A program made the translations under genes and the position numbers. A stretch of DNA of 64,000 bases from Telluribacter roseus (GTDB lineage Bacteria > Bacteroidota > Bacteroidia > Cytophagales > Spirosomataceae), in NCBI RefSeq assembly GCF_017355915.2, contig NZ_JAFEUV020000015.1:58444-122443 (forward strand), read 5' to 3'. Under the pieces are notes generated by a model. The model ran no database searches and was not told the origin of the DNA. It was given only the letters and a program-made list of their open reading frames with translations. Positions 8,769 to 16,972 of this stretch are shown in pieces. Numbering within the stretch: the first letter of the stretch is position 1; every line of letters begins with the position of its first letter.

Positions 8769-9560
8769 CTATTTTCCCATCCATTTCTTGAAGTCGGTAG
8801 CCCGTTCACGGCTGACCAGTACCTCATCGTCAGGATCGGGCTTGAGCGTTAGCTTAAGTTTGTTGTTGAAGTACGGGTGAATCTGTTGCACCGAATGGAT
8901 ACTGACAATGTACTGGCGGTTGGACCGGAAAAAATGTTCAGGATCCAGCATGGCCTCGAGCTCATCCAGGGTATAGTCCAGCGAGAACTTCTGATTGGTA
9001 CGGGTACGGAACAAGCTGACGCCGGCCTCAGAGTAGAAGAAGGCAATATCCTGTACCTCCACGGGTACCCACTGCGACAGGTGACGTACCAGAAACCGGC
9101 GCCGGTAATCAGCCGGAGATACCTGCTGGCGAAGCTGCTGCACCAGCGCATCAATAGCGATACGGGAAGAGGCCTCCCCTCCATTGCCAGTGCTTAGCCG
9201 CCGGTGCTTTTCGAGGCTGGCCTCGAGCTCGTGGCGCTTGATGGGCTTCAGCAGGTAATCAATACTATTGACTTTAAAAGCCCGCAGGGCGTATTCATCG
9301 TAAGAAGTCGTAAAGATAACCGGTGCCGATACTGTCGTCTGCTCAAAAATCTCAAAACTCTGTCCGTCGGCCAGTTCAATGTCCATCAGGATTAGGTCCG
9401 GAGCCGAAGCCTGATCGGTCGTATTATTTTCCAGCCACTTTACAGAAGCCCGCACACTCGGAGCAGTACCTACCACGCGCAGACTTGGGTCTACCTCCTC
9501 CAGCAACCGCGTCAGTTTGCGTACAGCCAGCTCTTCGTCCTCTATGATAAAAACATTCAT
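8769..9560 (-). CDS. LytTR-family response regulator
   Basis: 263 residues. An N-terminal receiver domain holds the acidic pocket E7-D8-E9, phospho-acceptor Asp60 in LILMDIEL, the conserved Thr in VIFTTSYD and Lys105 in LLKPI. The C-terminal LytTR DNA-binding domain runs from about 155 to 260 and includes FFYSEAGVSLFRT and FFRSNRQYIVSI. It is the only response regulator in the region and converges tail-to-tail on the three LytS-type kinases, so it is the likely common target of all three. LytTR proteins usually bind pairs of short direct repeats; none was obvious nearby. Confidence 0.9.
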   Translation of the reverse strand: MNVFIIEDEELAVRKLTRLLEEVDPSLRVVGTAPSVRASVKWLENNTTDQASAPDLILMDIELADGQSFEIFEQTTVSAPVIFTTSYDEYALRAFKVNSIDYLLKPIKRHELEASLEKHRRLSTGNGGEASSRIAIDALVQQLRQQVSPADYRRRFLVRHLSQWVPVEVQDIAFFYSEAGVSLFRTRTNQKFSLDYTLDELEAMLDPEHFFRSNRQYIVSIHSVQQIHPYFNNKLKLTLKPDPDDEVLVSRERATDFKKWMGK

Positions 9561-9841
9561 GCAGAAACAGCTTAAAAGTATAAAAGATACTACGTAAAGC
9601 TATTTACTTTCGGAATCTGCATCAACGCCTGGTACTATAAAGTGAGCAAAAAAAAAGGTGAAATCACAATAACCGGGGTTGAACTGTACAGTATGGTCTT
9701 CAGGAGGCAGTGCTAAGTAGTAGGTTCTTCTTATAGTACAGCCACCCAAACAACCCTCCCAGGGTACTATACCACAGCACGCGGTAGAGAAAATAATCCA
9801 TAAACAGTCTGCCTTACCAACTCCTCACTGTACACCTAGCA

Positions 9842-11431
9842 CTACTTTTTCAGAATCGTAAACTCTACCCGGCGGTTGGCAGCTTGCCCCTCGGGCGTTT
9901 CGTTAGTGGCCATTGGACGGCTTTCACCATACCCTTTGCTGGCGACCCGGTCGGGTTCTATGCCTTTACCGATCAGGTACTCCCGTACGGCATCGGCGCG
10001 GTCCTGCGAGAGCTTGAGGTTAGCGGCGTCGGTACCTACGTTATCGGTATGTCCTCCCAGCTCAATAAACAGCTTGTTGTTTTGGGTCATGGTGAGAGCG
10101 ATGCGGTCCAGCTCCGTAAAGGATTCAGGGCGCAGGGTCGATTTACCAAACTCAAACGAGATGTTATTCAGCCGCACAATCTGTCCTTCCTCGATGGGTA
10201 CCAGCTTCAGGGATTTATTACTGATCTCCCGGTAGCCTTTCCCCTGCTGAGCGGTAGTGGAGTCGGTAAGGTCTACATTCTCACCTTCGGCAATGAAGTT
10301 AGGCGCTACGGCCCGCATGCTGTACTTCTTACCGTAGGGAAGTACCAGCTTATATTCACCCGTAAGGGGATTGGTAGTAGCCGTACCGGCTTCCTCACCA
10401 CTAGCCATATCTTCGTAGATGATCTGTGCCTCTACGGGTTTGCCGGTTTTGGAGTCGATCACCTTCCCACTCACCAGTACCACAGGATCAGGAGCCGGTG
10501 CCACGGGTTCGGTAGGCTGGGCTTCGCCCGGCTGCGTTTTAGGTCGCAGGTCTATACGAACGACGTCGCCTTTGCCTAGAGTTTCCTTAAAAGAAGTCAT
10601 GTAGGCGTAGTCACCCGCCGCGGATACGGTGTAGTAGGCATCGTAGCCATCGGTATTGACCGCCGGACCGAGGTTAACGGGCTTGCTCCAGCGCTTCCAG
10701 GTCTTGTCGATGCGCTTGGTGTAGTAAACATCGTTGCTGCCCTGGCCGCCGGGGCGATTGCTCGAAAAGTACAGCGTCACCCCATCAGGAGCCAGAAAAG
10801 GGGTAGTTTCGGTAAAATCATCGGTATTGATCTCCGAGCCCAGGTTCATGGGCTTGGTCCACTTACCGCCTTTCTCCTTGAAGCTTACGTAAATATCGTC
10901 GTCCTTGCTGTTTTTCTTCTCGCTGAAGGCCATCAGCAGTACCCTACCGTCGGTGGATAGGTACCCGCAGTCAAACTGCCCCTTGCTCATTTTTTCGTAG
11001 CCGGGTATATCCAGCTTCTGCGGTGCTGACCAGCCCTTGGCCGTACGCTGGCTAATGGAGAAGCCGCGGGTTTCGTAGCGGCCATTGAGGTAGGCGCCTT
11101 TTAGCAGGGCGGTATTCCCATCGGGTGAGATGCTGTAGAGGCTGTTGTACTCTTCCTTGTTAAGTGGAGCGGGCAGGCGCCGTGCCGGCGACCACTGCCC
11201 GTTCTGATTTTCGGAGTACCAGATATCCTGGCTTCCCTTGGCTCCGAAGGTATTCTGCGGATGACTGATGCGCGCGTAGTACAGGGTCTTCCCATCGGGT
11301 GAAATAACCGGACCGATTTCGTTAAACTCAGAGTTAATCGTCTGCCCCAGGTTTTCGAGCCGGGGGGGCGTCTGAGCTACAGAAAAGGTACTAACAAGAA
11401 GAGCAACCAGGAAAGAGGGTACAACGCGCAT
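9842..11431 (-). CDS. PD40 beta-propeller / OmpA-family outer-membrane protein
   Basis: 529 residues with a signal peptide (cleavage after about VAQ, residue 20). Residues about 30-300 hold PD40/WD40-like propeller blades with repeats such as ISPDGKTLYYAR and LAPDGVTLYFSSNRPGG. A proline-rich linker (about 300-320) leads to a carboxypeptidase-regulatory-like beta-sandwich (about 322-405). A C-terminal OmpA domain (about 420-529) has the peptidoglycan-binding signatures GHTDNVG and NLKLSQDRADAVREYL and ends NRRVEF. Proteins of this plan anchor the outer membrane to peptidoglycan; in Bacteroidota some are tied to gliding/T9SS machinery, but that role is not shown here. It lies 16 bases downstream of the LOG gene and may share its transcript. 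Confidence 0.9.
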   Translation of the reverse strand: MRVVPSFLVALLVSTFSVAQTPPRLENLGQTINSEFNEIGPVISPDGKTLYYARISHPQNTFGAKGSQDIWYSENQNGQWSPARRLPAPLNKEEYNSLYSISPDGNTALLKGAYLNGRYETRGFSISQRTAKGWSAPQKLDIPGYEKMSKGQFDCGYLSTDGRVLLMAFSEKKNSKDDDIYVSFKEKGGKWTKPMNLGSEINTDDFTETTPFLAPDGVTLYFSSNRPGGQGSNDVYYTKRIDKTWKRWSKPVNLGPAVNTDGYDAYYTVSAAGDYAYMTSFKETLGKGDVVRIDLRPKTQPGEAQPTEPVAPAPDPVVLVSGKVIDSKTGKPVEAQIIYEDMASGEEAGTATTNPLTGEYKLVLPYGKKYSMRAVAPNFIAEGENVDLTDSTTAQQGKGYREISNKSLKLVPIEEGQIVRLNNISFEFGKSTLRPESFTELDRIALTMTQNNKLFIELGGHTDNVGTDAANLKLSQDRADAVREYLIGKGIEPDRVASKGYGESRPMATNETPEGQAANRRVEFTILKK

Positions 11432-11447
11432 TTTTATAATCAGGCTA

Positions 11448-12050
11448 TTACTTAGACGGATCTGTTACATACAACGATGTATCCAGCGTCTTATTTTCCT
11501 CACGTGTAGCCAGGAAGGCTTCCATCTTTTCCAGCAGGGCATCGGCCGTATCGGCTACCAGCAACAGCGCCCGGTTCTCCGGCCGCAGAAAACCCTCCTC
11601 TACCATCTTGTCGAGGTGTACCAGCAGGTGGTCGTAAAAGCCGTTGACATTCAGCAAGCCGACCGGGCCGTGGAAGATCTTCAGCTGTGACCAGGCCAGT
11701 ATCTCAAACAGCTCATCCATAGTACCGTAGCCGCCGGGCAGTGCAATAACGCCATCCGACATGGATACCATTTTGGCCTTACGCTCGTGCATCGTCTCCA
11801 CAAAATGAATCTCTGACAGCGTCTTATGCGCTACTTCCAGCTTAGCCAGGAAGTTGGGAATGATACCCGTCACGCTTCCGCCGTTTTCAAGTACCCCATT
11901 GGCAATGGTACCCATTAGTCCCAGGTTACCGCCGCCGTAGATTACTTTTGTATTTCGCGCCGCCAATTCTTTTCCTAACTGGTGCGCTACTTCTGTATAT
12001 ACCGGCTTATTACCCGGATTTGCCCCACAATACACTACTACAGATTTCAT
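11448..12050 (-). CDS. LOG-family Rossmann protein (TIGR00730; nucleotide phosphoribohydrolase-like)
   Basis: 200 residues. The signature PGGYGTMDELFE, the family's catalytic/binding motif PGGxGTxxE, is present at about 105-117, and the N-terminus carries the usual VYCGANPG motif followed by a Gly-rich loop (YGGGNLGLMG). Members cleave nucleoside 5'-monophosphates such as cytokinin ribotides into base and ribose 5-phosphate; in bacteria the in vivo substrate is usually unknown. The gene lies between the OmpA-type gene and the 12058-12237 inverted repeat, which occupies its upstream region. Confidence 0.88.
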   Translation of the reverse strand: MKSVVVYCGANPGNKPVYTEVAHQLGKELAARNTKVIYGGGNLGLMGTIANGVLENGGSVTGIIPNFLAKLEVAHKTLSEIHFVETMHERKAKMVSMSDGVIALPGGYGTMDELFEILAWSQLKIFHGPVGLLNVNGFYDHLLVHLDKMVEEGFLRPENRALLLVADTADALLEKMEAFLATREENKTLDTSLYVTDPSK

Positions 12051-12057
12051 TATTATT

Positions 12058-12237
12058 AGCTGTTAGCTTTTAATTATTAGGTATTAGTTTTTTAGGCTGC
12101 TAGGCGTTAGCTGGTTAGGTGTTAGGTATGCTTAATACTTAACAATCAGTATGATGTGTAAGTACCTCTTCGGCAGGCGTTGGCTTTTTTCACTGATCAA
12201 TAAAAAAGCTAATACCTAACTACTAATAGCTAACAGC
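12058..12237. repeat. 36-bp imperfect inverted repeat, arms 108 bp apart
   Basis: The left arm 12058-12093 begins AGCTGTTAGC and contains AGGTATTAG before a T-run. The right arm 12202-12237 is its reverse complement with an A-run, CTAATACCT and GCTAACAGCT. The two ends match perfectly and only the middle is variable. The left arm and the sequence just after it are rich in TTAG words. It fills the gap between mpl and the LOG gene (both minus strand). It could be a small non-autonomous element, or a structured leader upstream of the LOG gene. Confidence 0.6.
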
Positions 12238-12243
12238 TCCCCA

Positions 12244-13626
12244 CTACCCTACTATCTCCGCCGCCAGGGCTTTCAGATCCAGGCCGCCAAAGGTACCTGA
12301 GCTCATCATCAGCAGGTTGGCGTTTTGCCACGACTGACTTCTGAGGAACTCCTGAAGCGGCTCCTTCTCTGTAAAAACCTTGAGATCGTTACGCTTGAAG
12401 GCGGTACGGATATCCTGCTCCGTGATCGGTTCCAGGCGCTTGTGCTCAATGGTCTGGGGGTTATAGAATACAACCGCCACATCGGCTGCCTCAAACTTAT
12501 CGCGGTACTGGCTCAGGAAGGTCTTGTTGAGGCTACTGAAAGTATGCAACTCAGCACAGGCTACCAACTTCCGCTTCGGAAACTGCTCCTTTACGGCACG
12601 GGTGGTAGCCTCTACCTTGGAGGGCGCATGGGCAAAGTCTTTATAGATAATGGTCTGATCATTCTTGCCTAGCAGCTCGAGGCGGTTGGAGGCTCCCTTA
12701 AAAGCCTGAATAGCGCGGTAGAACTCCTCATCGGTAATACCCAGTCGCTCGCAGACGATACGGGCACCGCTGATGTTTTTCATGTTGTGCTCCCCGAATA
12801 CCAGCAGAGGTACATCACCCTGGCTCTTGGTCTTGAGGAAGGTCTGTCCATTCACCACCTTGTACGGGTGCGCTTCGTACGGGATCTTGGTCACATCGGG
12901 GCGCTCCTTCTGTCCGATCACGTCCAGCATATCATCCGTTTCGTCAAATATGATCACACCGGCCTTGGGTAGACTGTCGGCCAATAGTTCAAACTGCTTC
13001 ACGTAGGCCTCCCAGGTAGGGAATACGTTGAAGTGGTCCCAGGCAATACCACTGATCAGGGCTATGTGCGCCTGGTAATGCAGGAACTTCGGCGTAGGGT
13101 CGAGGGGAGAAGTCAGGTACTCGTCACCTTCCACAATGATCATGGGTGAGTCCTCGTCCAGTCGAACCATATTATCAAAGCCTTCCAGCTGAGCGCCTAC
13201 CAGATAGTTGCACTTGCGCTGGTTGTACCGCAGTACGTGCAGGATCATGGAGGTAATGGAGGTCTTGCCGTGGCTACCGGCCACTACAATGCGCTGCTTA
13301 TCCTTGCTTTGCTCAAATATAAATTCCGGGTACGAATATACCTTTAACCCCAGCTCCTGGGCTTTGAGCAACTCAGGGTTATCCTGCCGGGCGTGCATAC
13401 CCAGGATGACCGCTTCCAGGTCGGTAGTTACTTTTTCGGGAAACCAGCCTATTTCTTCCGGCAACAGACCATGACTGGCCAGGCGGGTACGCGAAGGCTC
13501 ATATATCTCATCATCGGATCCGGTGATAGTAAAACCTTTGCGTTTTAGCTCGATGGCGAGGTTATGCATAATACTCCCCCCAATGGAGATGAAGTGTATT
13601 TTACGAGACGGAGTTGATTGACTCAT
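12244..13626 (-). CDS. mpl: UDP-N-acetylmuramate:L-Ala-gamma-D-Glu-mDAP ligase
   Basis: 460 residues, the usual Mpl length. The N-terminal Rossmann domain has IHFISIGGSIMHNLA and the GSDDEIYEP segment. The central ATP-grasping P-loop is GSHGKTSITSM (about 117-127), followed by LVGAQLEGFDNM, a Mur-ligase substrate region specific to the Mpl branch. The C-terminal domain has IYKDFAHAPSKVEAT and LVACAELHTFSSLNK. Mpl reattaches recycled murein tripeptide to UDP-MurNAc in the cytoplasm. The MurC alternative is less likely because of the Mpl-type IMHNLA and AHAPSK motifs. It is divergent from the sialate esterase gene. Confidence 0.88.
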   Translation of the reverse strand: MSQSTPSRKIHFISIGGSIMHNLAIELKRKGFTITGSDDEIYEPSRTRLASHGLLPEEIGWFPEKVTTDLEAVILGMHARQDNPELLKAQELGLKVYSYPEFIFEQSKDKQRIVVAGSHGKTSITSMILHVLRYNQRKCNYLVGAQLEGFDNMVRLDEDSPMIIVEGDEYLTSPLDPTPKFLHYQAHIALISGIAWDHFNVFPTWEAYVKQFELLADSLPKAGVIIFDETDDMLDVIGQKERPDVTKIPYEAHPYKVVNGQTFLKTKSQGDVPLLVFGEHNMKNISGARIVCERLGITDEEFYRAIQAFKGASNRLELLGKNDQTIIYKDFAHAPSKVEATTRAVKEQFPKRKLVACAELHTFSSLNKTFLSQYRDKFEAADVAVVFYNPQTIEHKRLEPITEQDIRTAFKRNDLKVFTEKEPLQEFLRSQSWQNANLLMMSSGTFGGLDLKALAAEIVG

Positions 13627-13819
13627 ACTATCTATTTGTAATTACTGATTGGCAGCGAAGTTAACAAGATTTTTCCTATCCTGACGTTGGAGTACCTGGC
13701 TTAGTCGGGACAACCGCTTAGGCCTCCGTGTACTATACCAATTATTCTGGCCCGAAAAGCTAATCTCAGAGTTACTATTGAGTAAATCAAACCAGATATA
13801 CTGTTATAGATACGTAGTG

Positions 13820-13827
13820 TATCTTCG
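13820..13827 (+). promoter_or_regulatory. candidate -7 box of the sialate esterase gene
   Basis: TATCTTCG differs by one base from the TAnnTTTG consensus and lies 32 nt before the ATG, in the gap between divergent genes. No clear -33 element. Confidence 0.3.
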
Positions 13828-13859
13828 CACAAAAAATAAGATTGACCTAGCCGCTGCAT

Positions 13860-15827
13860 ATGACAACGAAACAAATTCTCCCCCTGCTATTTTTCCTCCT
13901 TTCCACCAGTCTGACCTTCGCGCAGCTCAAAGTAGCGCGAGTATTTGGTGACCACATGGTGCTGCAGCGCGATAAAGTCATCATGGTATGGGGTTGGGCC
14001 GATAAAGGTGAAAAAGTAACTGTCACCCTTAATGGTCGTACTGTCACCGCCAAAGCCGGTCCTGACGGCAAGTGGATCACTGATCTACCCATCATGCCCG
14101 CGGGTGGCCCCTACCAGCTCATTATAAAAGGTAAAAAAGACCAGATTACCTTCAACGATATACTGATCGGCGAAGTATGGCTGCTGTCGGGACAGTCGAA
14201 TATGGAGTGGAAAGTACGAAGTTCCGATAATGCCAAGGCAGAAATAGCTTCGGCCAACAACTCTACCATCCGGCACTTTGAGGTAGCGCATGAGCTGGCC
14301 TTTGAACCACAGAAAGACCTTGGTAAGGGCGAATGGAAAGTGGCTTCACCCAGTACCGTAGGCGATTTCTCGGCGGTAGGGTACTTCTTTGCGCGTGATA
14401 TTTCGCAGAAACTGGACGTACCCGTAGGCCTCATCCACTCGTCGTGGGGAGGCTCTCAAATTGAGGGCTGGATCAGCGAGAAGGCTATGAAGGAGTCTGA
14501 TGTACTCTACTACTACCCCCAAACCATGGCCCGCAACTGGGACGAGGACGCCAAGCGCCAGGAACAAAAGCTCATCAGGCAGACGTACGGTACTGATACT
14601 TACAACATCGGCGCCGTAGACGAAAGTACCTACCTCAAGCCCGGCTACGATTACAGCCAGTGGAAGCTGAAAGTAAACCCCATGGGACAGTGGGTGTGGC
14701 AGGGCGTCGGGGGCTTCCGGGGTACGGCCTACGTGCAGCGCACGGTGGATGTACCGGCCGAGCTGACCTCTGCCGAAACTACCCTCCACTTTGGCCGCAA
14801 TACCGGCGACCTGGCGTTCTATATCAACGGTAAGAAGGTATTTGAAGGTACTACCAAAGAGCCTATCGCGATCAAGCTGCCCGCCGGTACCTGGCAGCAG
14901 GGAGGTAACTCGCTCCTGATCAGGATGGAGCCCAATCGTGAGCCACAGTACTTTGGTATGGGCTTCATGGGAGCTCCCGCCGACTTCTCTGTCAAAGGAG
15001 CCGGTACCTCTATTCCGTTGGTCGATACCCGCTGGAACATGATTCCCTCCTGGAAGGCTACGCGTACCTACGACCACTTCATGAACAACGTAGGTACTAC
15101 CATCTACAATGCCATGATCGCGCCACTGGTGCCCTACACCATTGCGGGCGCGCTCTGGTACCAGGGCGAAACCAACGCCGGCCGGGCCCAGCAGTACCGT
15201 CAGTCCTTCCCGCTCCTGATCAACAGCTGGCGGCAGGACTGGGGCTACGGATTTCCGTTCCTGTTTGTGCAGCTGGCCAACTTCGGCCCCAACCAGAGCA
15301 GCAACGACGGCAGCGACTGGGCCGAACTCCGCGAAGCTCAGGCAATGACCCTGCGTTTGCCCAAGACCGGCATGGCCGTAACCACTGACATCGGTAACCC
15401 CGACGATATTCACCCGACTAATAAGCAGGACGTAGGAAAGCGCCTGGCGCTTTCGGCCCTGAAGGTAGCCTACGGCCAGGATCTGGTATACAGTGGACCA
15501 ACCTACAAAGATGTACAGTTCAGCAACGGTCAGGCCATCCTTAACTTCGATAACGTGGGCGGTGGCCTTACCACCAAAGACAAATACGGGTACCTCAAAG
15601 GTTTTGAAATAGCCGGGGCAGACAAGAAGTTCTACTACGCTTCCGCCCGTATAGAAGGTACTACAGTAGTAGTGTCGCACCCGCAGGTACCTACTCCCGT
15701 GGCCGTACGCTACGGCTGGTCCAACTCCCCCACCGACGCCAACCTCTACAACGCCGAAGGCTTACCCGCTTCCCCCTTCCGTACCGATACCTGGAAAGGC
15801 GTGACGGAGGGGCGAAAGTTTGAGTAA
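13860..15827 (+). CDS. sialate O-acetylesterase family protein (SASA domain)
   Basis: 655 residues with a signal peptide ending around TFAQ (residue 22). The N-terminal beta-domain has the family opening ARVFGDHMVLQRDK and WGWADKGEKV. The SGNH-type catalytic motif LLSGQSNMEW places the nucleophile at Ser113. ALWYQGETNA is the usual third block and IGNPDDIHPTNKQDVGKRLA carries the catalytic Asp/His (DxxH). A galactose-binding-like beta-sandwich is inserted at about 270-380. It probably removes O-acetyl groups from sialic acid or plant-type glycans in the periplasm. It has its own promoter region and no evident operon partner. Confidence 0.9.
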   Translation: MTTKQILPLLFFLLSTSLTFAQLKVARVFGDHMVLQRDKVIMVWGWADKGEKVTVTLNGRTVTAKAGPDGKWITDLPIMPAGGPYQLIIKGKKDQITFNDILIGEVWLLSGQSNMEWKVRSSDNAKAEIASANNSTIRHFEVAHELAFEPQKDLGKGEWKVASPSTVGDFSAVGYFFARDISQKLDVPVGLIHSSWGGSQIEGWISEKAMKESDVLYYYPQTMARNWDEDAKRQEQKLIRQTYGTDTYNIGAVDESTYLKPGYDYSQWKLKVNPMGQWVWQGVGGFRGTAYVQRTVDVPAELTSAETTLHFGRNTGDLAFYINGKKVFEGTTKEPIAIKLPAGTWQQGGNSLLIRMEPNREPQYFGMGFMGAPADFSVKGAGTSIPLVDTRWNMIPSWKATRTYDHFMNNVGTTIYNAMIAPLVPYTIAGALWYQGETNAGRAQQYRQSFPLLINSWRQDWGYGFPFLFVQLANFGPNQSSNDGSDWAELREAQAMTLRLPKTGMAVTTDIGNPDDIHPTNKQDVGKRLALSALKVAYGQDLVYSGPTYKDVQFSNGQAILNFDNVGGGLTTKDKYGYLKGFEIAGADKKFYYASARIEGTTVVVSHPQVPTPVAVRYGWSNSPTDANLYNAEGLPASPFRTDTWKGVTEGRKFE

Positions 15828-15982
15828 GTATGAAGTGTTGAAGTAGCTGGTGAGTAACGCCAGCTACTTCAATATTCAAAATCTTTATTTGCTGGCGGTA
15901 ATGCTGATAAAAACGTAAATGTGGTGCAGCTACATGCTAACACTCATCTTTGTATATTTAGTAGTCAACAGACTAGCAGAAA

Positions 15983-16828
15983 ATGAGCTACTATAAGGAA
16001 ATAAAACTTGAAAGCTGGGCAGAGTATAAAGAATTAGCTGAGAGATCTAGATTAGAATGGATATTTAGGGGTCAGGCTAACTCTGCATGGGATCTTACAA
16101 CTACACTGGAGAGATCTGATATACTTATAAATTATCCAGAATTTGAGGATAAGCATCTATTAGAGTTCCAGAAAGGAGCTAAATTCTATTTAGAGAATGA
16201 AAAACTTCCAACAACTTTATTGGAGTGGTTTTCCATGTTGCAACATTTCGGAGCACCGTCAAGATTATTAGACTTTACAAAGTCACCATATATAGCAGCG
16301 TATTTTGCCTTTGAACAAGCAAATTCAGATACAGAAGAAATCGCTATCTGGATTGTAAATAAGATCTTTCTAGCTCAGAAAGCTGCTTATTACTTAGAAA
16401 GCAAAATAGGTTATCCATATTACGAGGATAATTATGCTTATAATGATATAGTGTTTGAGAGAGTTTACGATAAATCAAAAGAAGGTGATTTGAACTGTAT
16501 AATTCCTGTTGAACCGTCAAACCTAAATCATAGGTACTTTTTACAACAATCGATATTTCTGTGTCAGTGCAACCCTCATGAAAAGCTCGTTAGCCAATTT
16601 GACTTCCTAGGTAATATAAAGCACCAAACTATAATGAAAGTTACCATTCCGGCAAGTCAAAAGAAAATAGCTATCAGAGATATGATAAAAATGAATATAA
16701 CGAGAGCTACAATTTTTCCCGGACTGGATGGATTTGCAAAGTCATTAGTAATAAAGTATAGTAACTTATCAAACTTTGGAGATACAGGTGATACACTTAA
16801 ATATGCACAAGAAAGAGGCTTGACTTGA
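15983..16828 (+). CDS. FRG-domain protein, probably horizontally acquired
   Basis: 281 residues with no signal peptide. The N-terminus carries the defining FRG motif in WIFRGQANSAWDL (F28-R29-G30), and a second family block, MLQHFGAPSRLLDFTKSPYIAAYFAFE, is at about 84-111 (the usual form is QHxGxPTRLLDWTxxPxxAxxFA). The biochemical role of FRG domains is not established; they are common in accessory and phage-related DNA. The gene is much more AT-rich than its neighbours, prefers aga/tta-type codons and holds a single GTAC word, unlike flanking genes where GTAC is frequent. It is a single-gene insertion between two host-like genes. Confidence 0.85.
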   Translation: MSYYKEIKLESWAEYKELAERSRLEWIFRGQANSAWDLTTTLERSDILINYPEFEDKHLLEFQKGAKFYLENEKLPTTLLEWFSMLQHFGAPSRLLDFTKSPYIAAYFAFEQANSDTEEIAIWIVNKIFLAQKAAYYLESKIGYPYYEDNYAYNDIVFERVYDKSKEGDLNCIIPVEPSNLNHRYFLQQSIFLCQCNPHEKLVSQFDFLGNIKHQTIMKVTIPASQKKIAIRDMIKMNITRATIFPGLDGFAKSLVIKYSNLSNFGDTGDTLKYAQERGLT

Positions 16829-16972
16829 GTAGCGCAATCTGCTGTAGCTGATAGGAAATAAAAGCTACTTTTTAACTTTAGCTACCGGTGTCTTCACCTG
16901 CTACGAAAAAGGGATGGCTTCACTTTGAAGAGGTATTAGCAGCCATTCATACTGTTGACATACCTGCCTTAG

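Noticed and set aside
14346..15680. Long (444-codon) minus-strand open frame opposite the sialate esterase
   Set aside because: It is the mirror of a well-supported SASA gene with a full set of motifs; the antisense product has no recognisable domain and arises from the codon bias.
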